A DNA stretch of 64,000 nt from Burkholderiales bacterium (lineage in GTDB: Bacteria > Pseudomonadota > Gammaproteobacteria > Burkholderiales > Burkholderiaceae_D), in the NCBI GenBank assembly GCA_016177875.1, contig JACOUL010000047.1, positions 1 to 64,000 on the forward strand, read 5' to 3'. Position numbers and translations under genes: made by a program. Under the pieces are notes generated by a model that was given only the letters and a program-made list of their open reading frames with translations, was not told the DNA's origin and made no database searches. Below are positions 1 to 9,641 of this stretch, piece by piece; the stretch's first letter is position 1, and each line of letters begins with the position of its first letter.

Positions 1-58
1 AACAGCGTCGCCTGTTTCCGATCTTCTCCTCTTCGATGCCCCATCTCGCCCTCCAAAG

Positions 59-92
59 AAAAAACCTCTTGAACTTAACGCCCAAGAGGCTT
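59..92 (-). terminator. intrinsic terminator, probably for ilvD
   Basis: CCTCTTG at 65-71 pairs with CAAGAGG at 83-89. On the minus strand the hairpin is followed by six U (A-run at 59-64), about 100 nt after the ilvD stop. On the plus strand only a broken T-rich tail follows. Confidence 0.6.
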
Positions 93-123
93 TCTTCGTT
101 TACCCTGCTCAGACTTTTTACAC

Positions 124-150
124 AGCCTGTACTAAGCGGGCTTTTTTTAT
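124..150 (+). terminator. intrinsic terminator of a plus-strand gene left of the window
   Basis: The stem AGCCTG (124-129) / CGGGCT (137-142), with one G-U pair, is followed by an uninterrupted T-run from 142. It faces ilvD tail to tail and implies a plus-strand transcription unit that ends left of the window. Confidence 0.55.
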
Positions 151-188
151 TAGCTCGCCAATGACTGCGCGTGCCGCCCTGCGCCGAG

Positions 189-2063
189 TTAGCGCTTCAA
201 CTGCGAAATATCGCGCACTGCGCCGCGATCGGCGGAGGTCGCTAGTGCCGCGTAAGCTTGCAGTGCTTGCGACACCACCCTTTGCCGATTGACCGGCTTC
301 CATGCCGCCGTGCCCTTGGCATCCATCACCGCACGGCGCTTTTGCAAGGTCTCTGCGTCAACTGCCAGATGGATGCGGCGCTCAGGAATATCGATCTCGA
401 TCCTGTCACCTTCCTCGACCAAGCCGATGGCGCCGCCTTCTGCCGCCTCGGGTGAGGCGTGGCCGATCACGAGACCGGACGAGCCGCCCGAAAAGCGGCC
501 GTCGGTAAACAAGGCGCATACCTTGCCCAGTTCTTTGGACTTCAAGTATGAAGTCGGATACAGCATTTCCTGCATGCCCGGACCGCCCTTCGGCCCCTCG
601 TAACGAATGATGACCGCGTCGCCGGCCTGGATTTTATCGCCGAGAATCGCCTCGACGGCGTCGTCCTGGCTTTCGTACACGCGCGCGCGGCCGTTGAACT
701 TGAGAATACTGTCATCGACGCCGGCGGTCTTCACGATGCAGCCTTTCTCCGCGATATTGCCGTACAAAACCGCCAAGCCGCCATCCTGCGAATAGGCGTG
801 CGCCTTGTCGCGGATACAGCCGGCAGCGCGATCGGTATCGAGCTTGTCGAACCGCTTGTCCTGCGAAAATGCCTGCTGAGTCGGCACGCCGCCCGGCGCG
901 GCGCTGAAAAACTTCCAGATGGATTCGTCTTTTGTGCGCTGGATGTCATTGCGCTCGATCGCCTCGCCGAGCGTCTTGCTGTGCACGGTAGGCACGCTGG
1001 TATCGAGCAGGCCCGCACGGTCGAGCTCACCGAGTATGCCCATGATACCGCCGGCACGATGCACGTCTTCGATGTGATATTGCTGGGTAGCCGGCGCCAC
1101 CTTGCACAGACACGGCACCTTGCGCGAGATACGGTCGATGTCGGCCATCGAAAAATCGGCGCCGGCTTCCTGCGCTGCGGCCAGCAAGTGCAGCACGGTA
1201 TTGGTCGAGCCGCCCATCGAGACATCCAGGGCCATCGCGTTTTCGAACGCCTGCTTGGTTGCGATGCTGCGCGGCAGGATCGACGCATCATCCTGCTCGT
1301 AGTAGCGCTTTGCAATGTCGACTACCAGGCGGCCTGCGCGCAGGAATAAATTCTTGCGGTCTGCATGCGTCGCGACCACCGTACCGTTACCGGGCAGCGA
1401 CAAACCGAGCGCTTCGGTCAAGCAATTCATCGAATTGGCAGTAAACATGCCGGAGCAAGAGCCGCAAGTCGGACAAGCCGAACGCTCGATGTTGGCCACT
1501 TGGGCATCGGAGACCTTAGGATCGCCGGCCTGGATCATGGCATCGATCAAATCGACCTTGATGATTTTCTGCTGGCCCTCCTGGGCGCCATGCAAAGCCT
1601 CGATCACCTTGCCGGCTTCCATCGGGCCGCCGGAAACGAATACGGCTGGAATATTCAGGCGCATCGCCGCCATCAGCATGCCCGGCGTGATTTTGTCGCA
1701 ATTGGAGATGCACACCATGGCGTCGGCGCAATGCGCATTGACCATGTACTCGACCGAATCGGCGATCAATTCGCGCGAGGGCAGCGAATACAGCATGCCG
1801 CCATGCCCCATGGCAATGCCGTCGTCCACGGCAATGGTGTTGAATTCCTTGGCGACGCCGCCGGCTGCCTCGATTTCGCGCGCTACCATTTGGCCGAGAT
1901 CCTTCAAGTGCACGTGGCCGGGCACGAATTGCGTAAAGGAATTGACGACGGCAATGATCGGCTTCTCGAAGTCGCCATCCTTCATGCCGGTGGCGCGCCA
2001 TAAGGCGCGCGCGCCGGCCATGTTGCGGCCGTGGGTGGTGGTGCGGGAACGGTATTGCGGCAT
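189..2063 (-). CDS. ilvD: dihydroxy-acid dehydratase
   Basis: Dehydrates 2,3-dihydroxy-isovalerate and 2,3-dihydroxy-3-methylvalerate to the 2-keto acids, the penultimate common step of valine and isoleucine synthesis in the cytosol. The 624-residue length fits the family (616 in E. coli). Iron-sulfur motifs are present: NCDKITPGM around residue 121 (Cys122) and the CPTCGSCSG block at 197-205; GGSTNTVLH and [10 protein letters not shown] are also conserved. An upstream in-frame TTG at 2075 would add four residues, but its TTGGAG sequence reads as the Shine-Dalgarno of the ATG at 2063, so the ATG was chosen. The gene is divergent from a LysR regulator with 96 bp between them, a common arrangement in Burkholderiales. 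Identification is certain. Confidence 0.97.
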   Translation of the reverse strand: MPQYRSRTTTHGRNMAGARALWRATGMKDGDFEKPIIAVVNSFTQFVPGHVHLKDLGQMVAREIEAAGGVAKEFNTIAVDDGIAMGHGGMLYSLPSRELIADSVEYMVNAHCADAMVCISNCDKITPGMLMAAMRLNIPAVFVSGGPMEAGKVIEALHGAQEGQQKIIKVDLIDAMIQAGDPKVSDAQVANIERSACPTCGSCSGMFTANSMNCLTEALGLSLPGNGTVVATHADRKNLFLRAGRLVVDIAKRYYEQDDASILPRSIATKQAFENAMALDVSMGGSTNTVLHLLAAAQEAGADFSMADIDRISRKVPCLCKVAPATQQYHIEDVHRAGGIMGILGELDRAGLLDTSVPTVHSKTLGEAIERNDIQRTKDESIWKFFSAAPGGVPTQQAFSQDKRFDKLDTDRAAGCIRDKAHAYSQDGGLAVLYGNIAEKGCIVKTAGVDDSILKFNGRARVYESQDDAVEAILGDKIQAGDAVIIRYEGPKGGPGMQEMLYPTSYLKSKELGKVCALFTDGRFSGGSSGLVIGHASPEAAEGGAIGLVEEGDRIEIDIPERRIHLAVDAETLQKRRAVMDAKGTAAWKPVNRQRVVSQALQAYAALATSADRGAVRDISQLKR

Positions 2064-2159
2064 AGTAATCTCCAAAATCGGTGCTGTAACCGGATAGATT
2101 GCCTTGCGCTCAAACCCATGTCAAATATATGATTCCATTGCGATTGATATGTATTTCAT
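2064..2159. promoter_or_regulatory. divergent ilvD / LysR control region
   Basis: This AT-rich 96-bp gap between two divergent starts must hold both promoters. It contains short dyads such as CATATG just before the LysR start and several T-N11-A arrangements of the kind LysR proteins bind. No single operator can be fixed by eye. That the LysR protein controls ilvD is inferred only from the divergent layout. Confidence 0.4.
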
Positions 2160-3059
2160 ATGAATAATATTGACTTAAGGCAGCTGCGCTACTTCATCAC
2201 CGTGGCCGAGGAAATGCATTTCGGCCGTGCCGCCGCACGCCTGCATATGACGCAACCGCCTTTGTCGCAAACCATACAGCAATTGGAAGCCGCGCTCGGC
2301 GCCGCCCTGTTCGCGCGCACCCAGCGCAGCGTCAGCTTGACGCCCGCCGGTGAAGCGCTGCTGCCTGAAGCGCGACGCTTACTGCAGCAGGCCGCCGCTC
2401 TGCCGGCAATCGCGCAACGCGCGGCAACCGGCGAATTGGGGCGGCTCTCTCTCTCATTCGTGTCGATCGCCGACTACAGCATATTGCCGCCTGCCTTGCG
2501 CGAATTCCGCGAGCGTTATCCGCAAGTGCAGCTCGAATTACGTGAGGCGACTAGCGACGTGCAGCTGGAAGACCTGGCACGGGGACGCATCGACGTCGGC
2601 ATGCTGATCCCTCCGCTGCCCGATAAAGCCAAGGCCGAACTTCAATACTTGCCGGTGCTGTCGGAGCCTTTGATTTTGGCGGCGCCCAAGGGCATGAAGG
2701 CGCTGCGCGGGAAAACCGCCGTGCCGCTCAAGGCCTTGAACGACCAGCCGCTGATTATCTTTCCGCGCCGGATTGCCCCCGCCTTCCATGATGCGATCCT
2801 GGCCTGCTTTCATGAAGCCGGTCTGACGCCGCGCATAGGCCAGGAAGCGATCCAGATGCAAACTATCGTCGGCTTGGTCTCGGCTGGCATGGGCATCGCG
2901 CTTGTGCCACAATCGGTGTCCAATTTGAAACGGCCGGGCGTCGAGTACAAGCCGATTGCCGGCAAGACGCCGCTGGTGGAAACCGGACTGGCCTGGCGGC
3001 GCGACAATCAAGCACCGGTGCTGCATGCGTTCTTGAACTTATTAAGGAAGAAGAAGTAA
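2160..3059 (+). CDS. LysR-family transcriptional regulator
   Basis: A 299-residue LysR-type regulator. An N-terminal winged HTH (about residues 6-65: RQLRYFITVAEEMHFGRAAA, then MTQPPLSQTIQQLE) is followed by a periplasmic-binding-like effector domain (about 90-295). The AAARLHMTQPPLSQ spacing resembles the BenM/CatM/CbnR subgroup, whose effectors are often aromatic or carboxylic acids, but the ligand cannot be read from sequence. It is divergent from ilvD and its stop abuts the lgt start codon (TAAATG), so it is probably cotranscribed with lgt. Branched-chain control is possible from position, not shown. Confidence 0.9.
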   Translation: MNNIDLRQLRYFITVAEEMHFGRAAARLHMTQPPLSQTIQQLEAALGAALFARTQRSVSLTPAGEALLPEARRLLQQAAALPAIAQRAATGELGRLSLSFVSIADYSILPPALREFRERYPQVQLELREATSDVQLEDLARGRIDVGMLIPPLPDKAKAELQYLPVLSEPLILAAPKGMKALRGKTAVPLKALNDQPLIIFPRRIAPAFHDAILACFHEAGLTPRIGQEAIQMQTIVGLVSAGMGIALVPQSVSNLKRPGVEYKPIAGKTPLVETGLAWRRDNQAPVLHAFLNLLRKKK

Positions 3060-3872
3060 ATGCTGATTCATCCGATGCCCGATCCAATTGCGTTTTCCCT
3101 CGGCCCCTTGGCGGTACGCTGGTATGGCTTGATGTACTTGCTGGCATTCGTGATGTTCATCGCTTTGGGCCGCGTTCGCCTTCGCCAGCCGCATGTCGCC
3201 GCTGCCGGCTGGAAAGCGGAGGACTTGGACGACATGCTGTTCTATGGCGTGTTGGGTGTCGTGATCGGCGGCCGTTTAGGCGAAGTACTGTTTTATCATC
3301 CTGCTTATTATTTCTCTCATCCGCTTGAAATTTTCGCGGTATGGAAAGGCGGCATGTCTTTCCACGGCGGTTTTCTTGGCGTGATGGCGGCGATGTGGCT
3401 GTGGGGCCGCAAGGCAGGCCGCCCGCTGATGGAGGTGATGGATTTCATTGCCCCGCTGGTGCCGCTCGGTTATGCGGCGGGACGCATCGGCAACTTTATC
3501 AACGCCGAATTGCCGGGGCGCGTAGCCGATGCCTCGCTGCCTTGGGCCATGAAATGGCCTGGCGTCGACCATCTCGTCCATCCTTCGCCTATCTACCAAG
3601 CGCTGGTCGATGGCGTACTGTTATTCATTATTCTGTGGCTGTTCGCGCGCAAACCGCGGCCGCGCTTAGCGGTGTCGGGCATGTTCTCGCTGCTGTACGG
3701 CTGCGCCCGCTTTTTTACTGAGTACTTTCGCACGCCGGATTACGAAGTGCATATCGGGAGCTTGACGATTTCGGCCGGCCAGATGCTCTCGATTCCCATG
3801 ATCGTATTGGGCTTGATCCTTCTCCTTACCGCGTACAACAAGCGTCGCAGATATGCCCGAAATCCGACTTGA
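3060..3872 (+). CDS. lgt: prolipoprotein diacylglyceryl transferase
   Basis: Transfers diacylglycerol from phosphatidylglycerol to the lipobox cysteine of prolipoproteins, the first step of bacterial lipoprotein maturation, in the inner membrane. It has 270 residues with about seven hydrophobic segments. The N-terminal [21 protein letters not shown] start, the HGG motif (SFHGGFLG, near residue 103) and the Lgt signature [14 protein letters not shown] (about 141-154) are all present. Its ATG directly follows the LysR stop and its 3' end overlaps the next gene by 20 bp, so the three genes are tightly linked. Substrates in this window include the predicted lipoproteins at 30790-32982 and 59129-60697. 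Confidence 0.97.
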   Translation: MLIHPMPDPIAFSLGPLAVRWYGLMYLLAFVMFIALGRVRLRQPHVAAAGWKAEDLDDMLFYGVLGVVIGGRLGEVLFYHPAYYFSHPLEIFAVWKGGMSFHGGFLGVMAAMWLWGRKAGRPLMEVMDFIAPLVPLGYAAGRIGNFINAELPGRVADASLPWAMKWPGVDHLVHPSPIYQALVDGVLLFIILWLFARKPRPRLAVSGMFSLLYGCARFFTEYFRTPDYEVHIGSLTISAGQMLSIPMIVLGLILLLTAYNKRRRYARNPT

Positions 3873-4626
3873 GAAAAGCGGCGTCATCGCCACGGTGACG
3901 CTCTCCAATCTTGTAAAACTCAACGCGATCACAGTCGCCATGTGGGACGCGCTCGCCGACATCTTTACGCAGCTCTCCGCCGATGAGACGCTTCGTTGCG
4001 TGATCGTCAAAGGGGAAGGCCACAATTTTGCCGCCGGCGCCGACATCGAAGAATTCACTTCCGTCCGTTGCAACGTAGCGCAAGGCATTCACTATCACCG
4101 CGAAACCGTGGCCCACGCTTTCAAGGCAATTGCCAATTGCATGCATCCGACGATTGCCGCCATCGAAGGCGTGTGCGTGGGCGGCGGATTGGAAATTGCC
4201 TGCGCCTGCGATTTGCGCATCGCGCATCCGATGTCTCGCTTCGGCATCCCGATCAACCGGCTCGGATTTGCATTCGCCCCTGAAGAACTGACTTATTTGC
4301 TCGAATTGGTCGGCAAGGCCGCCGCGCTGGAAATCCTGTTGGAAGGCCGTATCTTCTCGGCGCAGGAAGCCAAGGAAAAAGGTTTATTGCACCGGATCGT
4401 CAACGATGTCCCGGCGGATGTGCAAAAAACGGCGGAACGCATCTCTCAAGGCGCACCGCTTGCCGCGCGTATGAATAAGCAATTGATGCGGCGCTTATCC
4501 GCGCGCCCGGAGCCGCTCACGGAAGATGAACTGAATGCCGCCTTTGCGCTTTTATCATCGGATGACTATAAGGAAGGATTGCAGGCCTTCTTAAATAAAG
4601 CCAAGCCGGTCTTTTCAGGGAAATGA
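3853..4626 (+). CDS. crotonase-fold protein lacking the second catalytic Glu
   Basis: A 257-residue enoyl-CoA hydratase/isomerase superfamily protein. The oxyanion-hole and acyl-CoA motifs are present ([28 protein letters not shown] with Glu114, equivalent to hydratase Glu144). The second hydratase glutamate (Glu164, normally in FGxPE) is replaced: the segment reads FGIPINRLG, with Ile134/Asn135. The same P-V/I-N-x-L-G pattern occurs in the methylmalonyl-CoA decarboxylase of E. coli (ScpB/YgfG), as recalled. Together with the MatB-like synthetase 91 bp downstream, a malonyl- or methylmalonyl-CoA decarboxylase role is plausible; a plain hydratase is unlikely. It overlaps lgt by 20 bp. Fold certain; reaction inferred. 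Confidence 0.85.
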   Translation: MPEIRLEKSGVIATVTLSNLVKLNAITVAMWDALADIFTQLSADETLRCVIVKGEGHNFAAGADIEEFTSVRCNVAQGIHYHRETVAHAFKAIANCMHPTIAAIEGVCVGGGLEIACACDLRIAHPMSRFGIPINRLGFAFAPEELTYLLELVGKAAALEILLEGRIFSAQEAKEKGLLHRIVNDVPADVQKTAERISQGAPLAARMNKQLMRRLSARPEPLTEDELNAAFALLSSDDYKEGLQAFLNKAKPVFSGK

Positions 4627-4660
4627 TCGGATAAAATTTGAACAAAGTTCTAAGAATTGC

Positions 4661-4691
4661 GGGACAGTGCTACGCATAGCGTGCTCTGTCC
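4661..4691. repeat. REP-like hairpin, copy 1
   Basis: GGGACAG at 4661 and CTGTCC at 4686-4691 close an imperfect inverted repeat whose arms also share GC and ACGC blocks. It is preceded by ATTGC and followed by an AT-rich tail. A second, better-paired copy with the same outer bases lies at 17627-17659, so this is probably a dispersed element rather than a dedicated terminator. Confidence 0.55.
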
Positions 4692-4716
4692 TAAACAAAT
4701 TTTATGTCAATATTGA

Positions 4717-6237
4717 ATGCCGATGAACGCCAATCTCTTCGCCCTGTTCGAATCCCGCTTCCCCGCCGACAAATCCGCTTGCTGCCTGGAGACACAAGAC
4801 GGTTTGTATTATTCCTGGCTCGACATTCAGCGCGCGACGGCGAAGATGGCCAACCTCCTGGCGAGCCTCGACTTGCCGAAAGATGCACGCATCGCGGTGC
4901 AGGTAGAGAAGTCGCCTGAAGCATTGATCCTTTACCTGGCGACGCTGCAAGCGGGCTATGCCTACCTGCCGCTCAATACCGCTTACCGCGCAGCAGAAAT
5001 CGAATACTTCATCGGCAACGCCGAGCCATCCGTGGTCGTGTGTTCGCCGCAAAACTTCGGCTGGGTATCGAAGATTGCATTCAAAGCGCACACCAAACAT
5101 GTCTTCACGCTGGGCGACCGGCGCGATGGCTCTTTGCTGGAACGCGCGCTGCATATGCAGGATACGTTCAAGACAGTGGAGAAGAAAGCGGACGACCTCG
5201 CCGCGATTCTTTACACCTCCGGCACCACAGGCCGCAGCAAGGGCGCCATGCTCACGCACGGCAATCTGTCATCCAATGCCTTGGTATTGCATGACTACTG
5301 GCACTGGCAAAAGGGCGACGTATTGCTGCATACGCTGCCGCTGTTTCATGTGCATGGATTATTCGTCGCGTCGCACGGCGCGCTGCTCAACGGCAGCAAG
5401 ATGATCTTCTTGCCTAAGTTCGACGGCGCGCAAGTGATGCAATATCTGAAGCGCGCAACCGTGTTCATGGGCGTGCCGACTTACTACATGCGCTTGCTGG
5501 CCGAATCCGGTTTGCATGCGGAAGCATGTTCCAACATGCGCCTTTTCATTTCCGGATCGGCGCCGCTCTTGATGGAAACCTTCAACGAATTCGCCAAGCG
5601 CACCGGCCACACCATTCTCGAACGCTACGGCATGAGCGAAACCACCATGCTCGCGTCCAATCCCTACGAAGGGTCACGCGTGGGCGGCACTGTCGGTCAA
5701 GCTTTGCCCGGCGTATCGATTCGCGTGGTCAAGAGCACGCCGGACAATCCGCATGCGCCTTGCGCAAGCGACGAAATCGGCGATATCCAAGTAAAAGGTC
5801 CGAACGTATTCAAAGGCTACTGGCGCATGCCGGAAAAGACGGCGGAAGAATTCACCGAAGACGGTTACTTCAAAACCGGTGATGTCGGCAAGTTGGATGC
5901 AAAAGGCTATTTGTCCATTGTCGGCCGCAGCAAAGATCTGATCATCTCCGGCGGATACAACGTCTATCCGAAGGAAATCGAGTCTTTCATCGATGAGATC
6001 GACGGCGTGGTGGAATCGGCTGTAATCGGCGTACCGCACCCTGACTTTGGTGAAGCCGTCACGGCCGTAGTCGTCGCCAAGCCGCAGGCAGTGATCAAGG
6101 AAAGCGACGTGATCGCGCTATTGAAATCGAAGATCGCGAACTTCAAGGTGCCCAAGCGCGTACATTTCGTGAATGATCTGCCGCGCAATACCATGGGCAA
6201 GGTGCAAAAGAACGTGCTGCGGGAGCAGTTCAAATAA
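4717..6237 (+). CDS. matB: malonyl-CoA synthetase-like acyl-CoA ligase
   Basis: An ANL-superfamily ligase of 506 residues that converts a short-chain acid, probably malonate or methylmalonate, to its CoA ester with ATP. Visible motifs are the P-loop YTSGTTGRSKGAML (about 166-179), the LPLFHVHGLF hinge typical of MatB, GSAPLL, ERYGMSETTML, the GSRVGGTVGQALPGV block, YFKTGDVG, GRSKDLIISGGYNVYP and the C-terminal catalytic Lys in RNTMGKVQK. These match MatB better than fatty-acyl or acetyl ligases. ATG at 4717 or 4723 could be the start; neither has a strong Shine-Dalgarno. The upstream crotonase-like gene suggests a malonate/methylmalonate activation and decarboxylation pair. Confidence 0.85.
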   Translation: MPMNANLFALFESRFPADKSACCLETQDGLYYSWLDIQRATAKMANLLASLDLPKDARIAVQVEKSPEALILYLATLQAGYAYLPLNTAYRAAEIEYFIGNAEPSVVVCSPQNFGWVSKIAFKAHTKHVFTLGDRRDGSLLERALHMQDTFKTVEKKADDLAAILYTSGTTGRSKGAMLTHGNLSSNALVLHDYWHWQKGDVLLHTLPLFHVHGLFVASHGALLNGSKMIFLPKFDGAQVMQYLKRATVFMGVPTYYMRLLAESGLHAEACSNMRLFISGSAPLLMETFNEFAKRTGHTILERYGMSETTMLASNPYEGSRVGGTVGQALPGVSIRVVKSTPDNPHAPCASDEIGDIQVKGPNVFKGYWRMPEKTAEEFTEDGYFKTGDVGKLDAKGYLSIVGRSKDLIISGGYNVYPKEIESFIDEIDGVVESAVIGVPHPDFGEAVTAVVVAKPQAVIKESDVIALLKSKIANFKVPKRVHFVNDLPRNTMGKVQKNVLREQFK

Positions 6238-6269
6238 GATAAGCGAACGTGCTGACGACATGCCGATGT

Positions 6270-7022
6270 TTACATCTGCTTGAAAATATCAGCATGCCGT
6301 CTACTCACCGCCAACTCTTCCGTTCGCTCCTTCAGCTTGATCCATAGCCGTCCGGCAAAGTCGCGCCGCACCTGCGCAACCGCAGGCAGGCGGACAATGG
6401 TGTCGCGATGGATGAGCTGAAAATACTTTGGGTCGAGTTCTTGCTGTAAGTCTTTCAACGAGGTGCGTATCCAATACTCGGCTTGGGCGCTCACTATCTT
6501 GGTGTACTTGTCTTCGGCCTTGAAATAACACACCTCCTCCACTGCCACAAGCTGGACAATGTCGCCTTTGCCTGCCTTCAACCATTGCGTATATTGCGCC
6601 GGCTTGATTGCCGCTTGAAGCTGCTGAATCAGCGTATCAAGGTTGGGAGCAGCAGGCGCCGGCACGGTCAGGCGCTCCTTGAGGCGCTGCACGGTCTGTT
6701 GCAGCCGTTCATCCGCAATCGGCTTGAGCAGATAGTCGATTGCCGACGCCTCGAAAGCCCGGACCGCGTATTCATCGTAGGCGGTGATGAATACATACAG
6801 GGGCCGATGGTGGATCAGACGAGGAATATCGATGCCCAATCCGCCAGGCATGCGAATGTCGAGAAAGGCGATGTCGGGTTTGTGCTGCTCGATTGCCTTG
6901 ACCGCCGCACTCACCGTCCGGTGAATGGCGACGATTTGCAGCTCCGGCCACAATGCCTGCAGCCGGTCGCGCAAATGGTTGGCGACTGTCGCTTCGTCTT
7001 CAGCAATCAATGCGGTTGGCAT
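6270..7022 (-). CDS. LytR/AlgR-family response regulator
   Basis: 250 residues: an N-terminal receiver with phosphoacceptor Asp55 (FLDIRMPGG), an acidic pair near Glu8-Asp9 and Lys in LLKPIAD, a linker, then a LytTR DNA-binding domain (about 145-248, with AVEEVCYFKAEDKYTKI and the HRDTIVR motif). It overlaps the 3' end of the sensor kinase gene by 16 bp, so the two form an operon and a cognate pair. LytTR regulators bind direct repeats upstream of their targets; none was assigned here. The adjacent carotenoid-oxygenase operon on the same strand is a possible target, by position only. Confidence 0.92.
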   Translation of the reverse strand: MPTALIAEDEATVANHLRDRLQALWPELQIVAIHRTVSAAVKAIEQHKPDIAFLDIRMPGGLGIDIPRLIHHRPLYVFITAYDEYAVRAFEASAIDYLLKPIADERLQQTVQRLKERLTVPAPAAPNLDTLIQQLQAAIKPAQYTQWLKAGKGDIVQLVAVEEVCYFKAEDKYTKIVSAQAEYWIRTSLKDLQQELDPKYFQLIHRDTIVRLPAVAQVRRDFAGRLWIKLKERTEELAVSRRHADIFKQM

Positions 7023-8110
7023 GGGATGGAAATCCTCGCAATGACGCCGTCAGGCTGGTTGGCGAAGAGCTCGAGTCTGCCTGCTTCACCATACAGCAAT
7101 TGCAGGCGTTCCCGCACATTGGCGAGGCCCACGCCATGGCCTTTGGCGGAATTTGTGGATTGCAAACCGACGCCGGTATCAGCGACCTGCAATATGAGAT
7201 TCTTGCCATTGCCGGAGATCTGAATATTGACACTGCCGCCATTTTCGCTTGGCTCAATGCCGTGGCTGATCGCATTTTCTACCAGCGGCTGCAGCAACAT
7301 CGGAGGAAACGGCGTGGACTCCAAGCGGCCGGGAACATCTATTTGCCACCGCAGATGCGTGCCAAGACGCGTTTCCATGATGCAGAGATAGCCGCGTATG
7401 ACGTGCAATTCGTCTGCCAGTGTGCCCTCTTCCTGGCGCGTTCGCTCGAGTGTCGCACGCAGGTAGTCGGTCAGTTTTTCCAGCAGGCGCCTTGCCTCCT
7501 GCGGTCGCTGGGCAATGAGCCCATCCAGGGTCGCCAGCGTATTGAACAAAAAATGCGGTTCGATTTGCGCCTGCAGCCGCTGCAGCACGGCCTTGTTCAT
7601 CGCTCCCTCGTTAGCGGCCGCGCGCAGGCTTTCCAGTTCCAGGCGACGCACCATGTAATCATGCCGGCCTTTGACGTAAATAAAAAACGTGATCACCGCA
7701 CCAACCACCAGGCCGCTAAACATCATGGTGGCGGTGTTTTCCGGCAAGCGCAGAAATGCTTCGGCCAGCGCGCGCGGCAGCGATCGCGCAGGAAATCCCA
7801 GCACCGTCTGCCCCAGCGTGCGCCCGATGAATACACCGATCGGAACGGCGAACACCAGGAAAAATGCAACCTGGCGCCCGCTTTTGGCAAAACGGGCGAA
7901 TGTCAGGCACGTCAAGCAAATTGAGAAGCCGATGATGCAGGAAAATGCCAAATGCAGAAACAGACTGCCCTGGGCATTCACTGCGTAATGCAACACGCCG
8001 ATGGCAAGGCTGACGGCCAAAGTCAGCAGCAAGATCATGCCGGCCTGGCGCCACGTCATTACCGGAAAATCGTCGTTCATAGTCATCGGTGGATTTATTG
8101 CGGGCATTGT
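7007..8110 (-). CDS. LytS/AlgZ-type sensor histidine kinase
   Basis: A membrane kinase of about 367 residues. The N-terminal half has roughly four TM segments and no obvious extracellular sensor domain. Then come a coiled segment, the His_kinase motif QIEPHFLFNTLATLDGL with its phosphoacceptor His, and a GHKL ATPase (PLVENAISHGIEP N-box, VADTGVGL G1, GHGVGLANVRERL G2). The start is uncertain: the frame is open to 8149, but that would overlap the upstream gene, whose stop is at 8127; ATG at 8110 avoids this and later ATGs at 8086 and 8080 are also possible. It partners the LytTR regulator just downstream. Confidence 0.88.
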   Translation of the reverse strand, partial: TMPAINPPMTMNDDFPVMTWRQAGMILLLTLAVSLAIGVLHYAVNAQGSLFLHLAFSCIIGFSICLTCLTFARFAKSGRQVAFFLVFAVPIGVFIGRTLGQTVLGFPARSLPRALAEAFLRLPENTATMMFSGLVVGAVITFFIYVKGRHDYMVRRLELESLRAAANEGAMNKAVLQRLQAQIEPHFLFNTLATLDGLIAQRPQEARRLLEKLTDYLRATLERTRQEEGTLADELHVIRGYLCIMETRLGTHLRWQIDVPGRLESTPFPPMLLQPLVENAISHGIEPSENGGSVNIQISGNGKNLILQVADTGVGLQSTNSAKGHGVGLANVRERLQLLYGEAGRLELFANQPDGVIARISIPCQPH

Positions 8111-8126
8111 AACTCGGGAAACGAGC

Positions 8127-9629
8127 CTATCCCGCCACATAAGTGCCATGGAAACCGACCGGGACTATCCTGTCCATCCGTGCCTGTGCAACCGGCCCTT
8201 GCGCAAGATTGCCGGCTTCGAATATCGATAACACCATCGCCTGCTGCTTGATATCCAGTGCCGTACCAATTAGCCAGCCATCGGTATCTGAGCTTCCGTC
8301 GGCGCGAGGCACGAAGAGATGCTCTTCGACCAGATAATCGTCCCCATAACGGAATTGCGCAATCTTGCCGCTATTTCGGTCAAAGCGTGCGATGGCATCA
8401 AAACCCGGCCGCTCCGCCTGCCCCAATCGAGCGACCGTGTACAGGCTGTGGTGACGTTTGCCGACCAGGCGCGGATCGATTGCCGGGAACTCGCCATTCA
8501 ACGCAATGAAGGATTGTGTTGCCTTCCCGTGCACAAGATCGATTTCTGCGAGCGCCAGCCTGGGCATATATTTTTTGGCTTCTTCGAAAGTCCATTCTCC
8601 GCGCATCAACTGCCTTGCGCCGGTTAACACCCACCATGCGCTTGGCGAACCGACGTAGTCGAGGTAAATCTTTCCGCCATCTTCCCAGGCATTCCCGATG
8701 TGGAAGACAAAGCTGGATGGAAGCTCAAACCATCGATGCGAGGTCAAGTCGTTTTTATCAACCACCAGTACCCGCATGCCCAGCTCGGGACGCCAGACGT
8801 AGCTATCAGCCATGGTGTTGCCGGCATTGAGCCGCTCAAGGTCGAACACCAGCGGCGGCAAAAGGAAAACCAAGTGCCTGGCCGTCACGGCAAAATCATG
8901 CACCATGGTGATATTAGGGATAGCGCTAGTATGCGCAGCGAGCAATTCACCGGAGCGGGAAATGCGGTATATCGACAGCATTCCATTGAAGCTGCTGACG
9001 CCGAAATTCCAGAGACTGCCGTCCGGTTCTATCCTGGGGTGGGCGGAAAAAGGCATGCCCGCATAATCGCGGCGCCAGGTCTTAAAGCCATGCGTATCCA
9101 GTGAAGCGGGATCGAGGCGGGTTGCCGAACCGCCTTCCCACAGCGCCAGCAATTCGCCCTGGTGGTAGATCACGCTGGTATTGGCGGTATTGGACGCATC
9201 TGGCTTTTCGATGGATTCTCTGCCGCTCAGATGCGTGCCATATGAGACTCTCAAAAACCGCTGCGCGCGCTTTTCAGCGACATATTTTTCCGTTTGCACG
9301 AAGCGCGCTTCATGCGTAATGCCGTTGCCCGCGATGCGATATTTTTGAATGAGGCCATCGCCATCGAAGGGATGCTGATAGCGTTCCCCGCCCAAGGTGT
9401 ATTGTGCGGGACCATTGCGAAACAAGGTGCCGGTCAGGGTCGCCGGTATCTTTCCGGTCACGCGCATTGCCATGCCTGGCAGGTCATCGTTGATACCGGC
9501 ATAGGCAATGGCCCACGGCTTTTGCATGCCCTTTGCGAATACCGGTGAGGCAAGTGCCGGAAAGGCGACGGCACCGGCAGAAAGCGACAGCAACTGGCGG
9601 CAAAAACTGCGGCGACTGAGCGTGTTCAT
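8127..9629 (-). CDS. Tat-exported carotenoid-oxygenase-family protein
   Basis: 500 residues of the carotenoid cleavage oxygenase / lignostilbene dioxygenase family (RPE65-like seven-bladed propeller, non-haem Fe2+). All four expected iron-ligand histidines are visible in context: FSAHPRIEPDGS, TMVHDFAVT, FVFHIGNAWED and the C-terminal GFHGTYV. The N-terminus carries a twin-arginine motif (LSRRSFCRQ) followed by a hydrophobic stretch ending ALASPVFA, so the protein is probably exported folded by Tat; most family members are cytosolic. It follows the DUF2141 gene by 12 bp on the same strand. The substrate, carotenoid or stilbene-like aromatic, cannot be told from sequence. Confidence 0.88.
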   Translation of the reverse strand: MNTLSRRSFCRQLLSLSAGAVAFPALASPVFAKGMQKPWAIAYAGINDDLPGMAMRVTGKIPATLTGTLFRNGPAQYTLGGERYQHPFDGDGLIQKYRIAGNGITHEARFVQTEKYVAEKRAQRFLRVSYGTHLSGRESIEKPDASNTANTSVIYHQGELLALWEGGSATRLDPASLDTHGFKTWRRDYAGMPFSAHPRIEPDGSLWNFGVSSFNGMLSIYRISRSGELLAAHTSAIPNITMVHDFAVTARHLVFLLPPLVFDLERLNAGNTMADSYVWRPELGMRVLVVDKNDLTSHRWFELPSSFVFHIGNAWEDGGKIYLDYVGSPSAWWVLTGARQLMRGEWTFEEAKKYMPRLALAEIDLVHGKATQSFIALNGEFPAIDPRLVGKRHHSLYTVARLGQAERPGFDAIARFDRNSGKIAQFRYGDDYLVEEHLFVPRADGSSDTDGWLIGTALDIKQQAMVLSIFEAGNLAQGPVAQARMDRIVPVGFHGTYVAG

Positions 9630-9641
9630 GATGAAGGCTCC

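Noticed and set aside
1315..2097. 260-codon plus-strand frame
   Set aside because: Antisense to ilvD.
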